This document shows, in pieces, positions 31,039 to 39,046 of a stretch of 42,526 nucleotides of DNA. Under the pieces are notes generated by a model. It was not told the origin of the DNA, made no database searches, and worked only from the letters and a program-made list of their open reading frames with translations. The stretch covers positions 1-42,526 of the forward strand of contig NZ_QPKK01000005.1 of the NCBI RefSeq assembly GCF_003344635.1, given 5' to 3'. Numbering within the stretch: the first letter of the stretch is position 1; every line of letters starts with the position of its first letter. This stretch comes from Desertihabitans aurantiacus. GTDB lineage: Bacteria > Actinomycetota > Actinomycetes > Propionibacteriales > Propionibacteriaceae. A program made the translations under genes and the position numbers.

Positions 31039-31613
31039 CCGCCTCCGGGGCCGTCCGCGGCGAGGACGGCCTGCTGCGCTGCCCGTGGGGTCTGTCCACC
31101 CCCGACTACGTGCGCTACCACGACGAGGAGTGGGGGCGTCCGGTCACCAGCACCAGCGGCTTGTACGAGCGGCTGACCCTGGAGGCGTTCCAGTCCGGGC
31201 TCAGCTGGCTGACCATCCTGCGCAAGCGCGAGGGCTTCCGGGACGCCTTCGCCGGCTTCGACCCCGAGAAGGTGGCCGCCTTCGACGCCGACGACGTGGC
31301 CCGGCTGCTGGCCGACGCCCGGATCGTGCGGAACCGGCTGAAGATCGAGGCGGCCGTCGACAACGCCCGCGCGGTGGTGGCGGCGGGGGAGCGCTTCGCC
31401 GAGACCGTGCTCTCCTTCGCCGAGCCGGACCGTCCGCGACCGGCCACGCTCGCCGAGGTGCCGGCCCAGACCGTCCGCTCCAAGCAGCTGTCGCGGGAGC
31501 TGAAGGGTCTCGGTCTGCGCTTCGTCGGCCCCACCACGGCCTACGCGCTGATGCAGGCCGTCGGCCTGGTCGACGACCACCTCGTCGACTGCCACGTCGA
31601 GCCGGGGAGATGA
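31029..31613 (+). CDS. DNA-3-methyladenine glycosylase I
   Basis: A 194-residue TagI-family base-excision enzyme: CPWGLSTPDYVRYHDEEWGRP at the N terminus, LTLEAFQSGLSWLTILRKRE (substrate pocket), and FVGPTTAYALMQAVGLVDDHLVDCH near the end with the family's His/Cys zinc residues. It removes N3-methyladenine from alkylated DNA. GTG 31029 overlaps the DivIVA-like gene by 10 bp; GTG 31035 gives a 4-bp overlap and is also possible. Confidence 0.92.
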   Translation: MEVTASGAVRGEDGLLRCPWGLSTPDYVRYHDEEWGRPVTSTSGLYERLTLEAFQSGLSWLTILRKREGFRDAFAGFDPEKVAAFDADDVARLLADARIVRNRLKIEAAVDNARAVVAAGERFAETVLSFAEPDRPRPATLAEVPAQTVRSKQLSRELKGLGLRFVGPTTAYALMQAVGLVDDHLVDCHVEPGR

Positions 31614-31615
31614 CC

Positions 31616-32068
31616 ATGGCGTACCGGTTGGAGGTCCAGCACCGCAGCCCGGCCCGGCCCGAGCAGGTCTGGTCGGTGCTCAGCGACTGGGAGGGCCAGC
31701 ACCGCTGGATCCCGCTGACCAGCGTCCGGGTGCTGGAGGGCGACGGGTCGCGGGTCGGTGACCTGGTCGAGGCCGTCAGCCGGCCCGGCTGGGGTGTCCG
31801 TCGGCACGGGCTGGTGGACCGGATGCGGGTCACCCGCTCGGTGCCGGGCTACCTGCTGGAGGTCGAGCACCTGGGCCCGGTCTTCCGCGGGCTGGGCCGG
31901 TTCACGCTGGTCAGCGACGGCGAGGGCACCTGCATCACCAGCCTCGAGGAGGTCTCCGGCCCGGCCCCCGCGGTGGCGCTCGCGCCGCTCTCCGGGCCCG
32001 CGCTGCGCATCGGTCTGCGCGGCAGCCTGCGCTCGCTCTCGGAGCTGGCCGGGCGGGTGTCGGTATGA
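31616..32068 (+). CDS. SRPBCC (START-like) family protein
   Basis: A 150-residue protein with the START/SRPBCC helix-grip pattern: an N-terminal strand with ARPEQVWSVLSDWEGQHRWIP, central beta strands, and a C-terminal helix (LRGSLRSLSELAGRV). It probably binds a hydrophobic ligand; none can be named. GGGGAG at 31604-31609 lies 6 bp before ATG 31616; ATG 31610 overlaps the upstream stop but has no room for a ribosome site. It is last in the DivIVA-glycosylase operon. Confidence 0.82.
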   Translation: MAYRLEVQHRSPARPEQVWSVLSDWEGQHRWIPLTSVRVLEGDGSRVGDLVEAVSRPGWGVRRHGLVDRMRVTRSVPGYLLEVEHLGPVFRGLGRFTLVSDGEGTCITSLEEVSGPAPAVALAPLSGPALRIGLRGSLRSLSELAGRVSV

Positions 32069-32125
32069 CGCAGGTCTCCCCGTACGGGATAATGGCTCCG
32101 TCCCACGAACAGAGATGAGGTTGGC

Positions 32126-32293
32126 ATGGCTGCAATGAAGCCCCGCACCGGCGACGGTCCCATGGAGGTCACGAAGGAGGGCCGGGGCATCGTGATGCGG
32201 GTCCCGCTCGAGGGTGGCGGTCGACTCGTCGTGGAGCTCAACGCCCAGGAGGCCGAGGAGCTGGCCGGCGCGCTGCAGGGTGTGGTCGGCTGA
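32126..32293 (+). CDS. DUF3117 small protein
   Basis: A 55-residue protein beginning MAAMKPRTGDGPMEVTKEG and containing GRGIVMRVPLEGGGRLVVEL, almost identical in pattern to the DUF3117 proteins conserved across actinobacteria. Function unknown. GAGG at 32117-32120 precedes the ATG and a GATAAT -10-like sequence lies at 32088-32093, so it has its own promoter despite following the SRPBCC gene. Confidence 0.9.
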   Translation: MAAMKPRTGDGPMEVTKEGRGIVMRVPLEGGGRLVVELNAQEAEELAGALQGVVG

Positions 32294-32335
32294 CGCCGAC
32301 CCCCGACGGGGTGCCCGCACCCCTCCGACCGCACC

Positions 32336-32375
32336 GACGGCCGGCGCACCCAGGACGACCGGGGCGCCGGCCGTC
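32336..32375 (+). terminator. Strong hairpin after DUF3117 gene
   Basis: GACGGCCGGCGC (32336-32347) and GCGCCGGCCGTC (32364-32375) form a perfect 12-bp stem, with three more possible pairs inside (CCC/GGG). It lies 43 bp after the DUF3117 stop and has no T tract. The remaining gap to 32538 shows no gene. Confidence 0.75.
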
Positions 32376-32538
32376 GTCGTGCCCGGCCCCGCCGTCCGGG
32401 CGCTGGGCCGGGATGGCTACTCGGAGCGGTGGAAGGACCCTCGGGGTCGATCTGGCCGCTGAGTCGATGACCGCGAACATGCGGCCGTCGCAGGCCGTTG
32501 CCACCTCCGGCGCGGCCGCTCTGCAACCGCGATCGCGG

Positions 32539-33249
32539 TCAGCTCTTCTTCACCGCGGAGGTGTCGACGCACACGATGCCGGTGTTGCCGTCCTGGTCGG
32601 CGATCACGGTGAGCCCTGGTGCGCCGCTCCCGTCGACGACGGTACCGCCTGCGGCGAGCGCGGCGGCGATGCGCTGCTCGGCCACCTCGGGTGCGACGTA
32701 GACCTCGACGTGGAAGCGCTGACGAGGGTCGTCGTCGTGCTCGTCGGTGTCCCCGAACCACAGGTTGGGGACGCGTCCCAGGGGGTCGCGGACCTCGTCG
32801 CTGGGCGACCCGTGGCCCTGGGCCTCCGGTCGCCCGGTCAGCAGGGCGGCCCACACCGGGGCGATGGTCGCGGAGCGGGCCGTGTCGAGGCCGAGCTCGA
32901 GGACGCTCACCGAGGCCGGGTCCGCCACGAGCTCGTGGTCGGCGGCGATCTCGGTGATCTGTCGTGCGAGGTCGACGTCCCGCTGGGTCACCCACTCCAC
33001 GACGTGCTCAGTGCCGTCGGCCTCGCGGTAGATGGCGTCGTTGCTGACCAGCTCGAGGTGGACGTAGCCCGGGCCGATTGCCACCAGCGGATGGTGCCCG
33101 ATCGCGGCGCCGGCCTCGGCGATTGCGGTCACGAAGCGCACCGCGGCACGGAAGTCTCCGACCAGGTAACGGGCATGGAGTCCCTGGGCCAGCTTGCGCC
33201 AGTCGGTCAGGCCTGCCTCAGCGATCTGACTGCCACCCAGCATGTCCAT
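32539..33249 (-). CDS. Pterin-4a-carbinolamine dehydratase-like / VOC fusion protein
   Basis: A 236-residue two-domain protein. Residues about 8-110 match the pterin-4a-carbinolamine dehydratase fold: IGHHPLVAIGPGYVHLELVS with the HHP motif, and VTQRDVDLARQITEIAADHE. Residues about 120-235 form a glyoxalase-like (VOC) half with QRFHVEVYVAPE. This fusion occurs in other actinobacteria; its reaction is not established. ATG 33249 lies 7 bp downstream of minus-strand TAGGGT (33257-33262), a leaderless start, which excludes the longer frame to 33324. Confidence 0.72.
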   Translation of the reverse strand: MDMLGGSQIAEAGLTDWRKLAQGLHARYLVGDFRAAVRFVTAIAEAGAAIGHHPLVAIGPGYVHLELVSNDAIYREADGTEHVVEWVTQRDVDLARQITEIAADHELVADPASVSVLELGLDTARSATIAPVWAALLTGRPEAQGHGSPSDEVRDPLGRVPNLWFGDTDEHDDDPRQRFHVEVYVAPEVAEQRIAAALAAGGTVVDGSGAPGLTVIADQDGNTGIVCVDTSAVKKS

Positions 33250-33618
33250 GGACCGGACCCTACCCCTGCTCCCCGCGCCGGTGACTCTGGTGCGCGGTTC
33301 AGTCCCTTCCTCACCTCGGGTCACTGCAACGGCGTCGTGCGTCGGCGTAGTGGACGCCTGGTGTGAGGGTCGGGGGGCACACCGCTACGCCGGGCCGGGG
33401 TGTCGTCGGGAAGCCGGACATCGACGGCGGCGCTCAGATCCACACCGATACCCCGAACGTTCCGAGCTGCCGGTTCCGTTCACCGTGAACCAAGGTCGAC
33501 CGAGTGTCTTGAAGGGAACACCTGATCACCCACACCGTCACCGTCAGCCACGCCTCCGCCCCGCTTCGGCGTCGTCCGAACTCCTCCTCGCCGTTGCCAC
33601 ACCCACTCGTTGCTCCGG
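33250..33618. other. Non-coding gap with a 13-bp perfect palindrome
   Basis: This 369-bp gap separates the PCD/VOC gene's promoter from the end of glgA. Open frames across it lack homology. The only structure I see is GTTCACCGTGAAC at 33478-33490, a perfect inverted repeat with a 1-bp centre, flanked by GGTT (33473 side) and CC. It suits a protein-binding site better than a terminator. No ribosomal or transfer RNA is evident. Confidence 0.5.
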
Positions 33619-34821
33619 CTACCCGGCCCGGCGCTCCAGCGCCGCCCGGTACACCGCGACCGTCTCGGCGGCGATCCGCTCCCAGCTGAAGTGCTCCAGG
33701 CAGCGCTGCCGGCCCGCCCGGCCCATCCGGTCGGCCCGCTCCGGGTCGGCGACCAGCTCGTTCAGCCGGGCCGCGAAGGCCGTCTCGAACTCCGCCACCG
33801 CGGCCGGGTCGTCGGCCCGGGCGGCGTCGTAGGGCACCAGCAGCCCGGTCTCGCCGTCGACCACCACCTCCGGGATGCCGCCGACCGCGCTGGCCACCAC
33901 CGCCGTCTCGCAGGCCATCGCCTCCAGGTTGACGATGCCCAGGGGCTCGTACACCGACGGGCAGGCGAAGACGGTGGCGGCGGTGAGCACCTGCCGGACG
34001 CTGGCGCGCGGGAGCATCTCCTGCACCCAGATGACGTCGCCGCGGCGCCGCCGCAGCGCCTCGAACGCCTCCTCGAGCTGGCGGCCGATCTCGGGGGTGT
34101 CGGGAGCCCCGGCCAGCAGCACCAGCTGGGTGCCGGCGTCCAGCTGCTCGGCCGCCCGGACCAGGTGGATGAGCCCCTTCTGCCGGGTGATCCGGCCCAC
34201 GAAGACCACCGACGGACGGTCCGGGTCGATGCCGAGCCCGCGGACCACGTCGGTGCCGGGGTCGGGCCGGAACTCCTCGGGGTCGATCCCGTTGCGCACC
34301 ACGTGCACCTTGTCCGGGTCGAGGTCGGTGTAGGAGACCAGCACGTCACGCCGCATCCCGGCGCTCACCGCGATCACACCGTCGGCGGCCTCGTAGGCCG
34401 TCCGCTCCGCCCACGACGACAACCGGTACCCGCCACCCAGCTGCTCGGCCTTCCACGGCCGGTGCGGTTCGAGGGAGTGCGCGGTCACCACGTGCGCCAC
34501 GTCGTGCAGCAGCGAGCCGAGGTGGCCGGCCAGGTTGGCGTACCAGGTGTGGGAGTGCAGCAGGTCCACCGGCCCGATCGCGGCCGCCATCGACAGGTCG
34601 GCGCCGAACACCCGCAACGCCGCGTTGGCCCCGGCCGGGAACGTCTCGGGGTGGGCCGTCGCCCCCTCGCGCGGCTCGCCGGTGCAGTGCACCTCCACCT
34701 CGCACAACCGGCGCAGCTGGGGGACCAGCTGGGCGACGTGCACCCCGGCGCCGCCGTAGACGCTCGGGGGGTACTCCCGGGTGAGGACCGAGACCGACAG
34801 CCGGTCCGTCACGCTGCTCAT
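33619..34821 (-). CDS. glgA: Glycogen synthase / glycosyltransferase family 4 (actinobacterial GlgA)
   Basis: A 400-residue GT-B glycosyltransferase of the actinobacterial GlgA/GlgM type: VLTREYPPSVYGGAGVHV at the N terminus, LLHSHTWYANLAGHL, VFVGRITRQKGL and the EX7E region YEPLGIVNLEAMA. In mycobacteria this enzyme makes maltose-1-phosphate or extends glycogen from ADP-glucose, which the divergent glgC supplies. It stops with TAG (33619-33621), the only clear TAG terminator I found in the window. A weak -10 CACGAT lies 6 bp before ATG 34821. Confidence 0.93.
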   Translation of the reverse strand: MSSVTDRLSVSVLTREYPPSVYGGAGVHVAQLVPQLRRLCEVEVHCTGEPREGATAHPETFPAGANAALRVFGADLSMAAAIGPVDLLHSHTWYANLAGHLGSLLHDVAHVVTAHSLEPHRPWKAEQLGGGYRLSSWAERTAYEAADGVIAVSAGMRRDVLVSYTDLDPDKVHVVRNGIDPEEFRPDPGTDVVRGLGIDPDRPSVVFVGRITRQKGLIHLVRAAEQLDAGTQLVLLAGAPDTPEIGRQLEEAFEALRRRRGDVIWVQEMLPRASVRQVLTAATVFACPSVYEPLGIVNLEAMACETAVVASAVGGIPEVVVDGETGLLVPYDAARADDPAAVAEFETAFAARLNELVADPERADRMGRAGRQRCLEHFSWERIAAETVAVYRAALERRAG

Positions 34822-34935
34822 GGCGGCATCGTGGCACAGCGGTCCGGCGTCGCCGGGGCGCGGTCCCGCACGGCCGCGCCACGGGCGGGGTGAGACGGGC
34901 GGCGGGCCGCGTTGTCGCGTCGTACCACCGCGGTC

Positions 34936-34941
34936 TAGGTT
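34936..34941 (+). promoter_or_regulatory. -10 element of leaderless glgC
   Basis: TAGGTT lies 6 bp before ATG 34948 with no ribosome site between, matching the dapE arrangement. Together with CACGAT of glgA (minus strand, 34828-34833) it places both glycogen promoters in the 126-bp divergent gap. Confidence 0.5.
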
Positions 34942-34947
34942 CGGGGC

Positions 34948-36171
34948 ATGTCGCGTCCCAAGGTCCTCTCGATGGTGCTGGCCGGTGGCGAGGGCAAGCG
35001 GCTGATGCCACTCACGGTGGACCGGGCCAAGCCGGCCGTGCCGTTCGGCGGGACCTACCGGCTGATCGACTTCGTGCTGTCGAACCTCGCCAACAGCGGC
35101 CTGCACCGGATCGCGGTGCTCACCCAGTACAAGTCGCACTCCCTGGACCGGCACATCTCCCAGACCTGGCGGATGGCGACCATGCTCGGCGACTTCGTCA
35201 CCCCGGTGCCGGCCCAGCAGCGGCTCGGCCCGCGCTGGTACCTGGGCAGCGCGGACGCGCTCTACCAGTCGATGAACCTGGTGATCGACGCCGACCCCGA
35301 CTACATCGTCGTCTTCGGCGCCGACAACATCTACCGGATGGACATCGGCCAGATGCTCAACGCCCACATCGAGTCCGGGCTGGCCTGCACGGTGGCCGGG
35401 CTGCGCGTCCCCCGTTCGGAGGCCAGCGCCTTCGGCATCATCGACGCCGACGCGTCGGCGCGGATCAGCAGCTTCCTGGAGAAGCCGGCCGACCCGCCGG
35501 GGCTGCTGGACAGCCCCGAGGAGTCCTACGCCTCGATGGGCAACTACATCTTCACCCGCTCCGCGCTGCAGACCGCGCTCCGCGAGGACGCGGCCAACCC
35601 GTCCTCGCGCCACGACATGGGCGGCGACATCGTGCCCTACTTCGTCGAGCGCGAGCAGGCCCAGGTGTACGACTTCACCCACAACACCGTCCCCGGCACC
35701 AGCGAGTCCGAGCGCGGCTACTGGCGCGACGTGGGGACGATCGACGCCTACCACCACGCCCACATGGACCTGGTCTCGGTGCGCCCGGCCTTCAGCCTCT
35801 ACAACGAGGAGTGGCCGATCTTCACCAACGCCCCGCAGGCCCCGGGGGCGAAGTTCGTGCTGCGCGGGACGGCCGAGGACTCCATCGTCAGCCCGGGCTG
35901 CATCATCTCCGGCGGCGACGTCGACTCCTCGGTGCTCTCCCCGCGGGTGCGGGTGGACAAGTGGGCCAATGTCGAGCACTCGGTGCTGCTGGACCGCACC
36001 ACCGTCGGCCGCAACGCCGTCGTCCGCAACGCCATCCTCGACAAGGGCGTGGTGGTCGAGGACGGTGCCGAGATCGGGGTCGACCACGAGCAGGACCGCG
36101 CCCGCGGGTTCACCGTCTCCGACGGCGGGATCACCGTGGTCGGCAAGAACGTCCGGGTGCCGGCGACCTGA
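34948..36171 (+). CDS. glgC: Glucose-1-phosphate adenylyltransferase
   Basis: A 407-residue ADP-glucose pyrophosphorylase: nucleotide loop [30 protein letters not shown], a central [11 protein letters not shown], and a C-terminal left-handed beta-helix. It forms ADP-glucose from ATP and glucose-1-phosphate, the first committed step of glycogen synthesis. It diverges from glgA, the usual actinobacterial arrangement. The leaderless ATG is chosen from the -10 spacing and from homology starting at MSRPKVL. Confidence 0.95.
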   Translation: MSRPKVLSMVLAGGEGKRLMPLTVDRAKPAVPFGGTYRLIDFVLSNLANSGLHRIAVLTQYKSHSLDRHISQTWRMATMLGDFVTPVPAQQRLGPRWYLGSADALYQSMNLVIDADPDYIVVFGADNIYRMDIGQMLNAHIESGLACTVAGLRVPRSEASAFGIIDADASARISSFLEKPADPPGLLDSPEESYASMGNYIFTRSALQTALREDAANPSSRHDMGGDIVPYFVEREQAQVYDFTHNTVPGTSESERGYWRDVGTIDAYHHAHMDLVSVRPAFSLYNEEWPIFTNAPQAPGAKFVLRGTAEDSIVSPGCIISGGDVDSSVLSPRVRVDKWANVEHSVLLDRTTVGRNAVVRNAILDKGVVVEDGAEIGVDHEQDRARGFTVSDGGITVVGKNVRVPAT

Positions 36172-36195
36172 GCCGCCGGCCCGGACGCCGGTGCC

Positions 36196-37137
36196 TCAGC
36201 GGCGGTGCGCCCGGGTGTTGTAGCGGTCGGCCGCGCGCCGGCCCAGGGTGGTCAGCACCTTGACCAGGCGGGAGGACGAGCGGCGCTCGGCCTCGTGCCC
36301 GGGGACGGTGCCGGTCGGCCCGTCGGCGGCGTCGGGCAGCAGCCGGGAGACCAGCCCCATCGCCCGGGTGGTGAGCCCGGGGGCGATGCCGTGCACCCGC
36401 TGGGCGAGCGAGGCGGCCGGGGTCAGCACGATCCGGGCCCGGCCGGCCAGCACGCCGGCGACGATCCGGGCCGCCGCGCGCTCGGCGCTGGTGGACAGCA
36501 GCGGCAGCGAGGCCGCCGGGGCGAACCAGTCGTACTCCAGCGCCTGGTCGCCGGTGAAGAGGGCCTCCTCGTGGGAGCCGGTGCGCATCAGGCCGGGGAC
36601 CACCGCGGTGGCGGTCACGCCGCTGCCGGCGAGCTCGGCGGCCAGCCCCTCGGCGAACCCCAGCGCGCCGAACTTGGCGGTCGCGTAGGGCAGCAGGTGC
36701 GGGGGAGCGACCACCCCGCCCACCGAGGTCACCACGCCGATCCGGCCCCGACGCCGCTCCCGCATCCCCGGCAGCGCCGTCCAGACCAGGTGCAGCGGGC
36801 CGCGCAGCATGATGTCGATCGCGGTGTCGAAGTGCTCCAGCGTCATCTCCTCCGCCGGGCCGACCTGGATCACTCCGGCCACGCAGAACAGCGCGTCCAG
36901 CGGGCCGTGCGCAGCCTCGACGGAGGAGATCAGCCGTTCGACGTCGGCGCGGTCGGCGACGTCGCAGGTGTCCCCGTGCACCTCGCCGTGCTCGGACAGC
37001 CGTTCGACGGCGCTCTGCACGCCGTCGGGGTCGCGGGCGCAGAGCACGACGCGGTGCCCGCGCTGGAGCAGCTCGCGGGCGATGAGGAAGCCGAGGCCAC
37101 GGGAGGCGCCAGCGACGAGGGTCAGCGGAGCGGTCAT
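36196..37137 (-). CDS. SDR family oxidoreductase
   Basis: A 313-residue SDR. An N-terminal TLVAGASRGLGFLIAREL nucleotide motif, VAG, catalytic Ser in VTSVGGVV and YATAK (the YxxxK pair) are followed by a longer C-terminal extension with a hydrophobic stretch, as in DHRS7/SDR7-like proteins. Substrate unknown. It lies downstream of the O-methyltransferase on the same strand, but TAAGGC (minus strand, 37145-37150) 7 bp before the ATG suggests its own leaderless start. It converges on glgC. Confidence 0.85.
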   Translation of the reverse strand: MTAPLTLVAGASRGLGFLIARELLQRGHRVVLCARDPDGVQSAVERLSEHGEVHGDTCDVADRADVERLISSVEAAHGPLDALFCVAGVIQVGPAEEMTLEHFDTAIDIMLRGPLHLVWTALPGMRERRRGRIGVVTSVGGVVAPPHLLPYATAKFGALGFAEGLAAELAGSGVTATAVVPGLMRTGSHEEALFTGDQALEYDWFAPAASLPLLSTSAERAAARIVAGVLAGRARIVLTPAASLAQRVHGIAPGLTTRAMGLVSRLLPDAADGPTGTVPGHEAERRSSSRLVKVLTTLGRRAADRYNTRAHRR

Positions 37138-37175
37138 GCCAGCAGCCTTACCCAGCCGCGCGGGCCTCTCCCGGG

Positions 37176-37829
37176 TCAGTGCTTGACCGCGACCAGCACG
37201 CCGTCGCCGACCGGCAGCAGCGAGTAGGTGAGGTCCTCGGCCTCGGCGACCGCCTCCAGCGCCTCGCGGACGACGATGGTCTCGTCGTCCTCGTTGCTGG
37301 CGTCGGCGGTGCGCCCGCCCAGCAGCACGCCCTCCACCACCACCAGCCCGCCGCTGCGCAGCAGCCGCTGGGCCTGGGCGATGTACTCGACGTACTCCAG
37401 CTTGTCGCCGTTGACGAGCACCAGGTCGTAGCCGCCGTCGCTGAGCCGGGGGAGGACGTCCAGCGCGCGTCCGGAGATCAGCCGGAACCGGTTGCTGGCG
37501 ATGCCGGCGGCCAGGAGGGTGCGGCGGGTGTCGGCCTGCGGCTCGGCCTCGGTGTCGACGCTGGTGAGGATCCCGTTCGGCGCCATCCCGGCGAACAGCG
37601 CCAGGGCCGACACGCCGGCGCCGGAGCCGATCTCGACGACCGCCCGGGCCGCGACGGTGCGGGCCAGCAGGGTGAGCAGGGCGGCGCCGCCGCGGCTGAC
37701 CGTCGGCTCACCGGCCTGCTCCGCGGACGCCCGGGCCTCGGCGGCGTGCGGCGGCTCGGGGACGAACGTCTCGGTCCAGGCCCACAGGTCGGGGGTGGGG
37801 GCGGTGGGACCGTGCGGCGACTGGTTCAC
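37176..37829 (-). CDS. SAM-dependent O-methyltransferase
   Basis: A 217-residue class I methyltransferase of the bacterial catechol-O-methyltransferase-like family (methyltransferase_3). It shows VVEIGSGAGVSALALF (SAM motif I), TSVDTEAEPQ, and YDLVLVNGDKLEYVEY, in which the usual metal-binding Asp of D-A-D is present only in part (VNGD). Related genes sit beside sigE in mycobacteria, and here sigE is about 2.4 kb away. The GTG 37829 lies 7 bp after TAGGCT (minus strand, 37837-37842). Confidence 0.88.
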   Translation of the reverse strand: MNQSPHGPTAPTPDLWAWTETFVPEPPHAAEARASAEQAGEPTVSRGGAALLTLLARTVAARAVVEIGSGAGVSALALFAGMAPNGILTSVDTEAEPQADTRRTLLAAGIASNRFRLISGRALDVLPRLSDGGYDLVLVNGDKLEYVEYIAQAQRLLRSGGLVVVEGVLLGGRTADASNEDDETIVVREALEAVAEAEDLTYSLLPVGDGVLVAVKH

Positions 37830-37927
37830 CCGCGACAGCCTAGACCCGCCCGACCGCCCGCAGCCGGGACGCGCGCCGGGTTTCGCCGGTGCGGCGCCGG
37901 CCGTCGTGACGGCCTACGATGCCGGGC

Positions 37928-38152
37928 ATGAGCCACACCGTGTCCGCCGAGCTCGTCGCCTCTGTCCTGCGCGTGCACGTGACGGTCGGGCAGAGCGTCA
38001 CCGCCGAGGACGAGGTGGTGCTGCTGGAGTCGATGAAGATGGAGATCCCCGTCCTGGCGGAGCGGGCCGGCACCGTCCTGGAGGTGGTCGCCCGGCCCGG
38101 CGACGTGGTGCGCGACGGTGACCCGCTGGTCGTCATCGGCGAGGTCCGCTGA
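37928..38152 (+). CDS. Small biotin/lipoyl carrier protein
   Basis: A 74-residue single biotinyl domain with the ESMKMEIPV attachment site, where the Lys between the two Met residues is biotinylated. Stand-alone proteins of this size are known in actinobacteria as biotinylated accessory proteins. It could serve an acyl-CoA carboxylase encoded elsewhere. TACGAT (37915-37920) lies 7 bp before ATG 37928; the in-frame ATG 37919 would overlap this -10. Its stop overlaps the next ATG by 1 bp. Confidence 0.88.
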   Translation: MSHTVSAELVASVLRVHVTVGQSVTAEDEVVLLESMKMEIPVLAERAGTVLEVVARPGDVVRDGDPLVVIGEVR

Positions 38153-39033
38153 TGGAGCCGCCCTTCGGACGGGTGCTCTCGGCAATGGTCACCCCCTTCG
38201 CCGAGGACGGCTCGCTCGACCTCGACGTCGCCGTCGCGCTGGCCCGGTACCTGGTCGACGAGGGCGGGCACGACGGGCTGGTGGTCAACGGCACCGGCGG
38301 GGAGGGCCCGACCACCACCGACGCCGAGAAGCGTGAGCTGGTCCGGGCGGTCGTCGAGGCCGTCGGCGACCGGGCCAGCGTGGTGTCCGGGGTCGGCACC
38401 TTCGACACCCGGCACACCCTCGAGCTGGCCGAGCAGGCCGCCGACGCCGGCGCCCACGGGCTGCTGGTGGTGACGCCGTACTACTCCAAGCCGCCGCAGC
38501 GCGCGCTGCTGGAGCACTTCACCCGGGTGGCCGACAGCACCCCGTTGCCGGTGATGCTCTACGACATCCCGCACCGGGCCGGCACCGAGATCAGCACCGC
38601 CACCCTGCTCGAGCTGGGCCGGCACGAGCGCATCGTCGCGGTCAAGGACGCCAAGGTCGACCTGGTCGCCACCACCCGCGTGGTGGCCGAGACCGGGCTG
38701 GCCTACTACTGCGGCGACGACGCGGCGACGCTGCCGATGCTGGCGGTCGGCGGGGTCGGCGTGGTCGGCACCTCCACCCACTTCTGCGGACCGCAGACCG
38801 CCGAGCTGGTCCGCGCGCACCTGGCCGGCGACGTCGCCGGGGCGCTCGCCCTGCACCGCCGGCTGCTGCCGGTCTACACCGGCGTCTTCGCCACCCAGGG
38901 CTGCTCCATGGTCAAGGGCGTGCTGCGCCGGCTCGGCCGTCCGGTCGGACGCGTCCGCCCGCCGATGGTCGAGGCCACCGAGGAGGAGCTGGACACGTTC
39001 TGGCGCCAGCTCGACGGGGCCGGGCTGCTCTGA
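38152..39033 (+). CDS. dapA: DapA-family lyase, 4-hydroxy-tetrahydrodipicolinate synthase
   Basis: A 293-residue TIM-barrel aldolase of the DapA family. The Schiff-base Lys lies in VAVKDAKVD, the Tyr and Arg in YDIPHRAGTE, and VVTPYYSKP is present. The pyruvate-binding loop normally written GTTGES reads GTGGEG here, so one of two adjacent threonines and the serine are replaced by glycine. With dapD and dapE in the window, lysine biosynthesis is the natural reading, but a keto-acid aldolase is possible. ATG overlaps the biotin carrier's stop. Confidence 0.82.
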   Translation: MEPPFGRVLSAMVTPFAEDGSLDLDVAVALARYLVDEGGHDGLVVNGTGGEGPTTTDAEKRELVRAVVEAVGDRASVVSGVGTFDTRHTLELAEQAADAGAHGLLVVTPYYSKPPQRALLEHFTRVADSTPLPVMLYDIPHRAGTEISTATLLELGRHERIVAVKDAKVDLVATTRVVAETGLAYYCGDDAATLPMLAVGGVGVVGTSTHFCGPQTAELVRAHLAGDVAGALALHRRLLPVYTGVFATQGCSMVKGVLRRLGRPVGRVRPPMVEATEEELDTFWRQLDGAGLL

Positions 39034-39046
39034 GCACGGACCGCTG

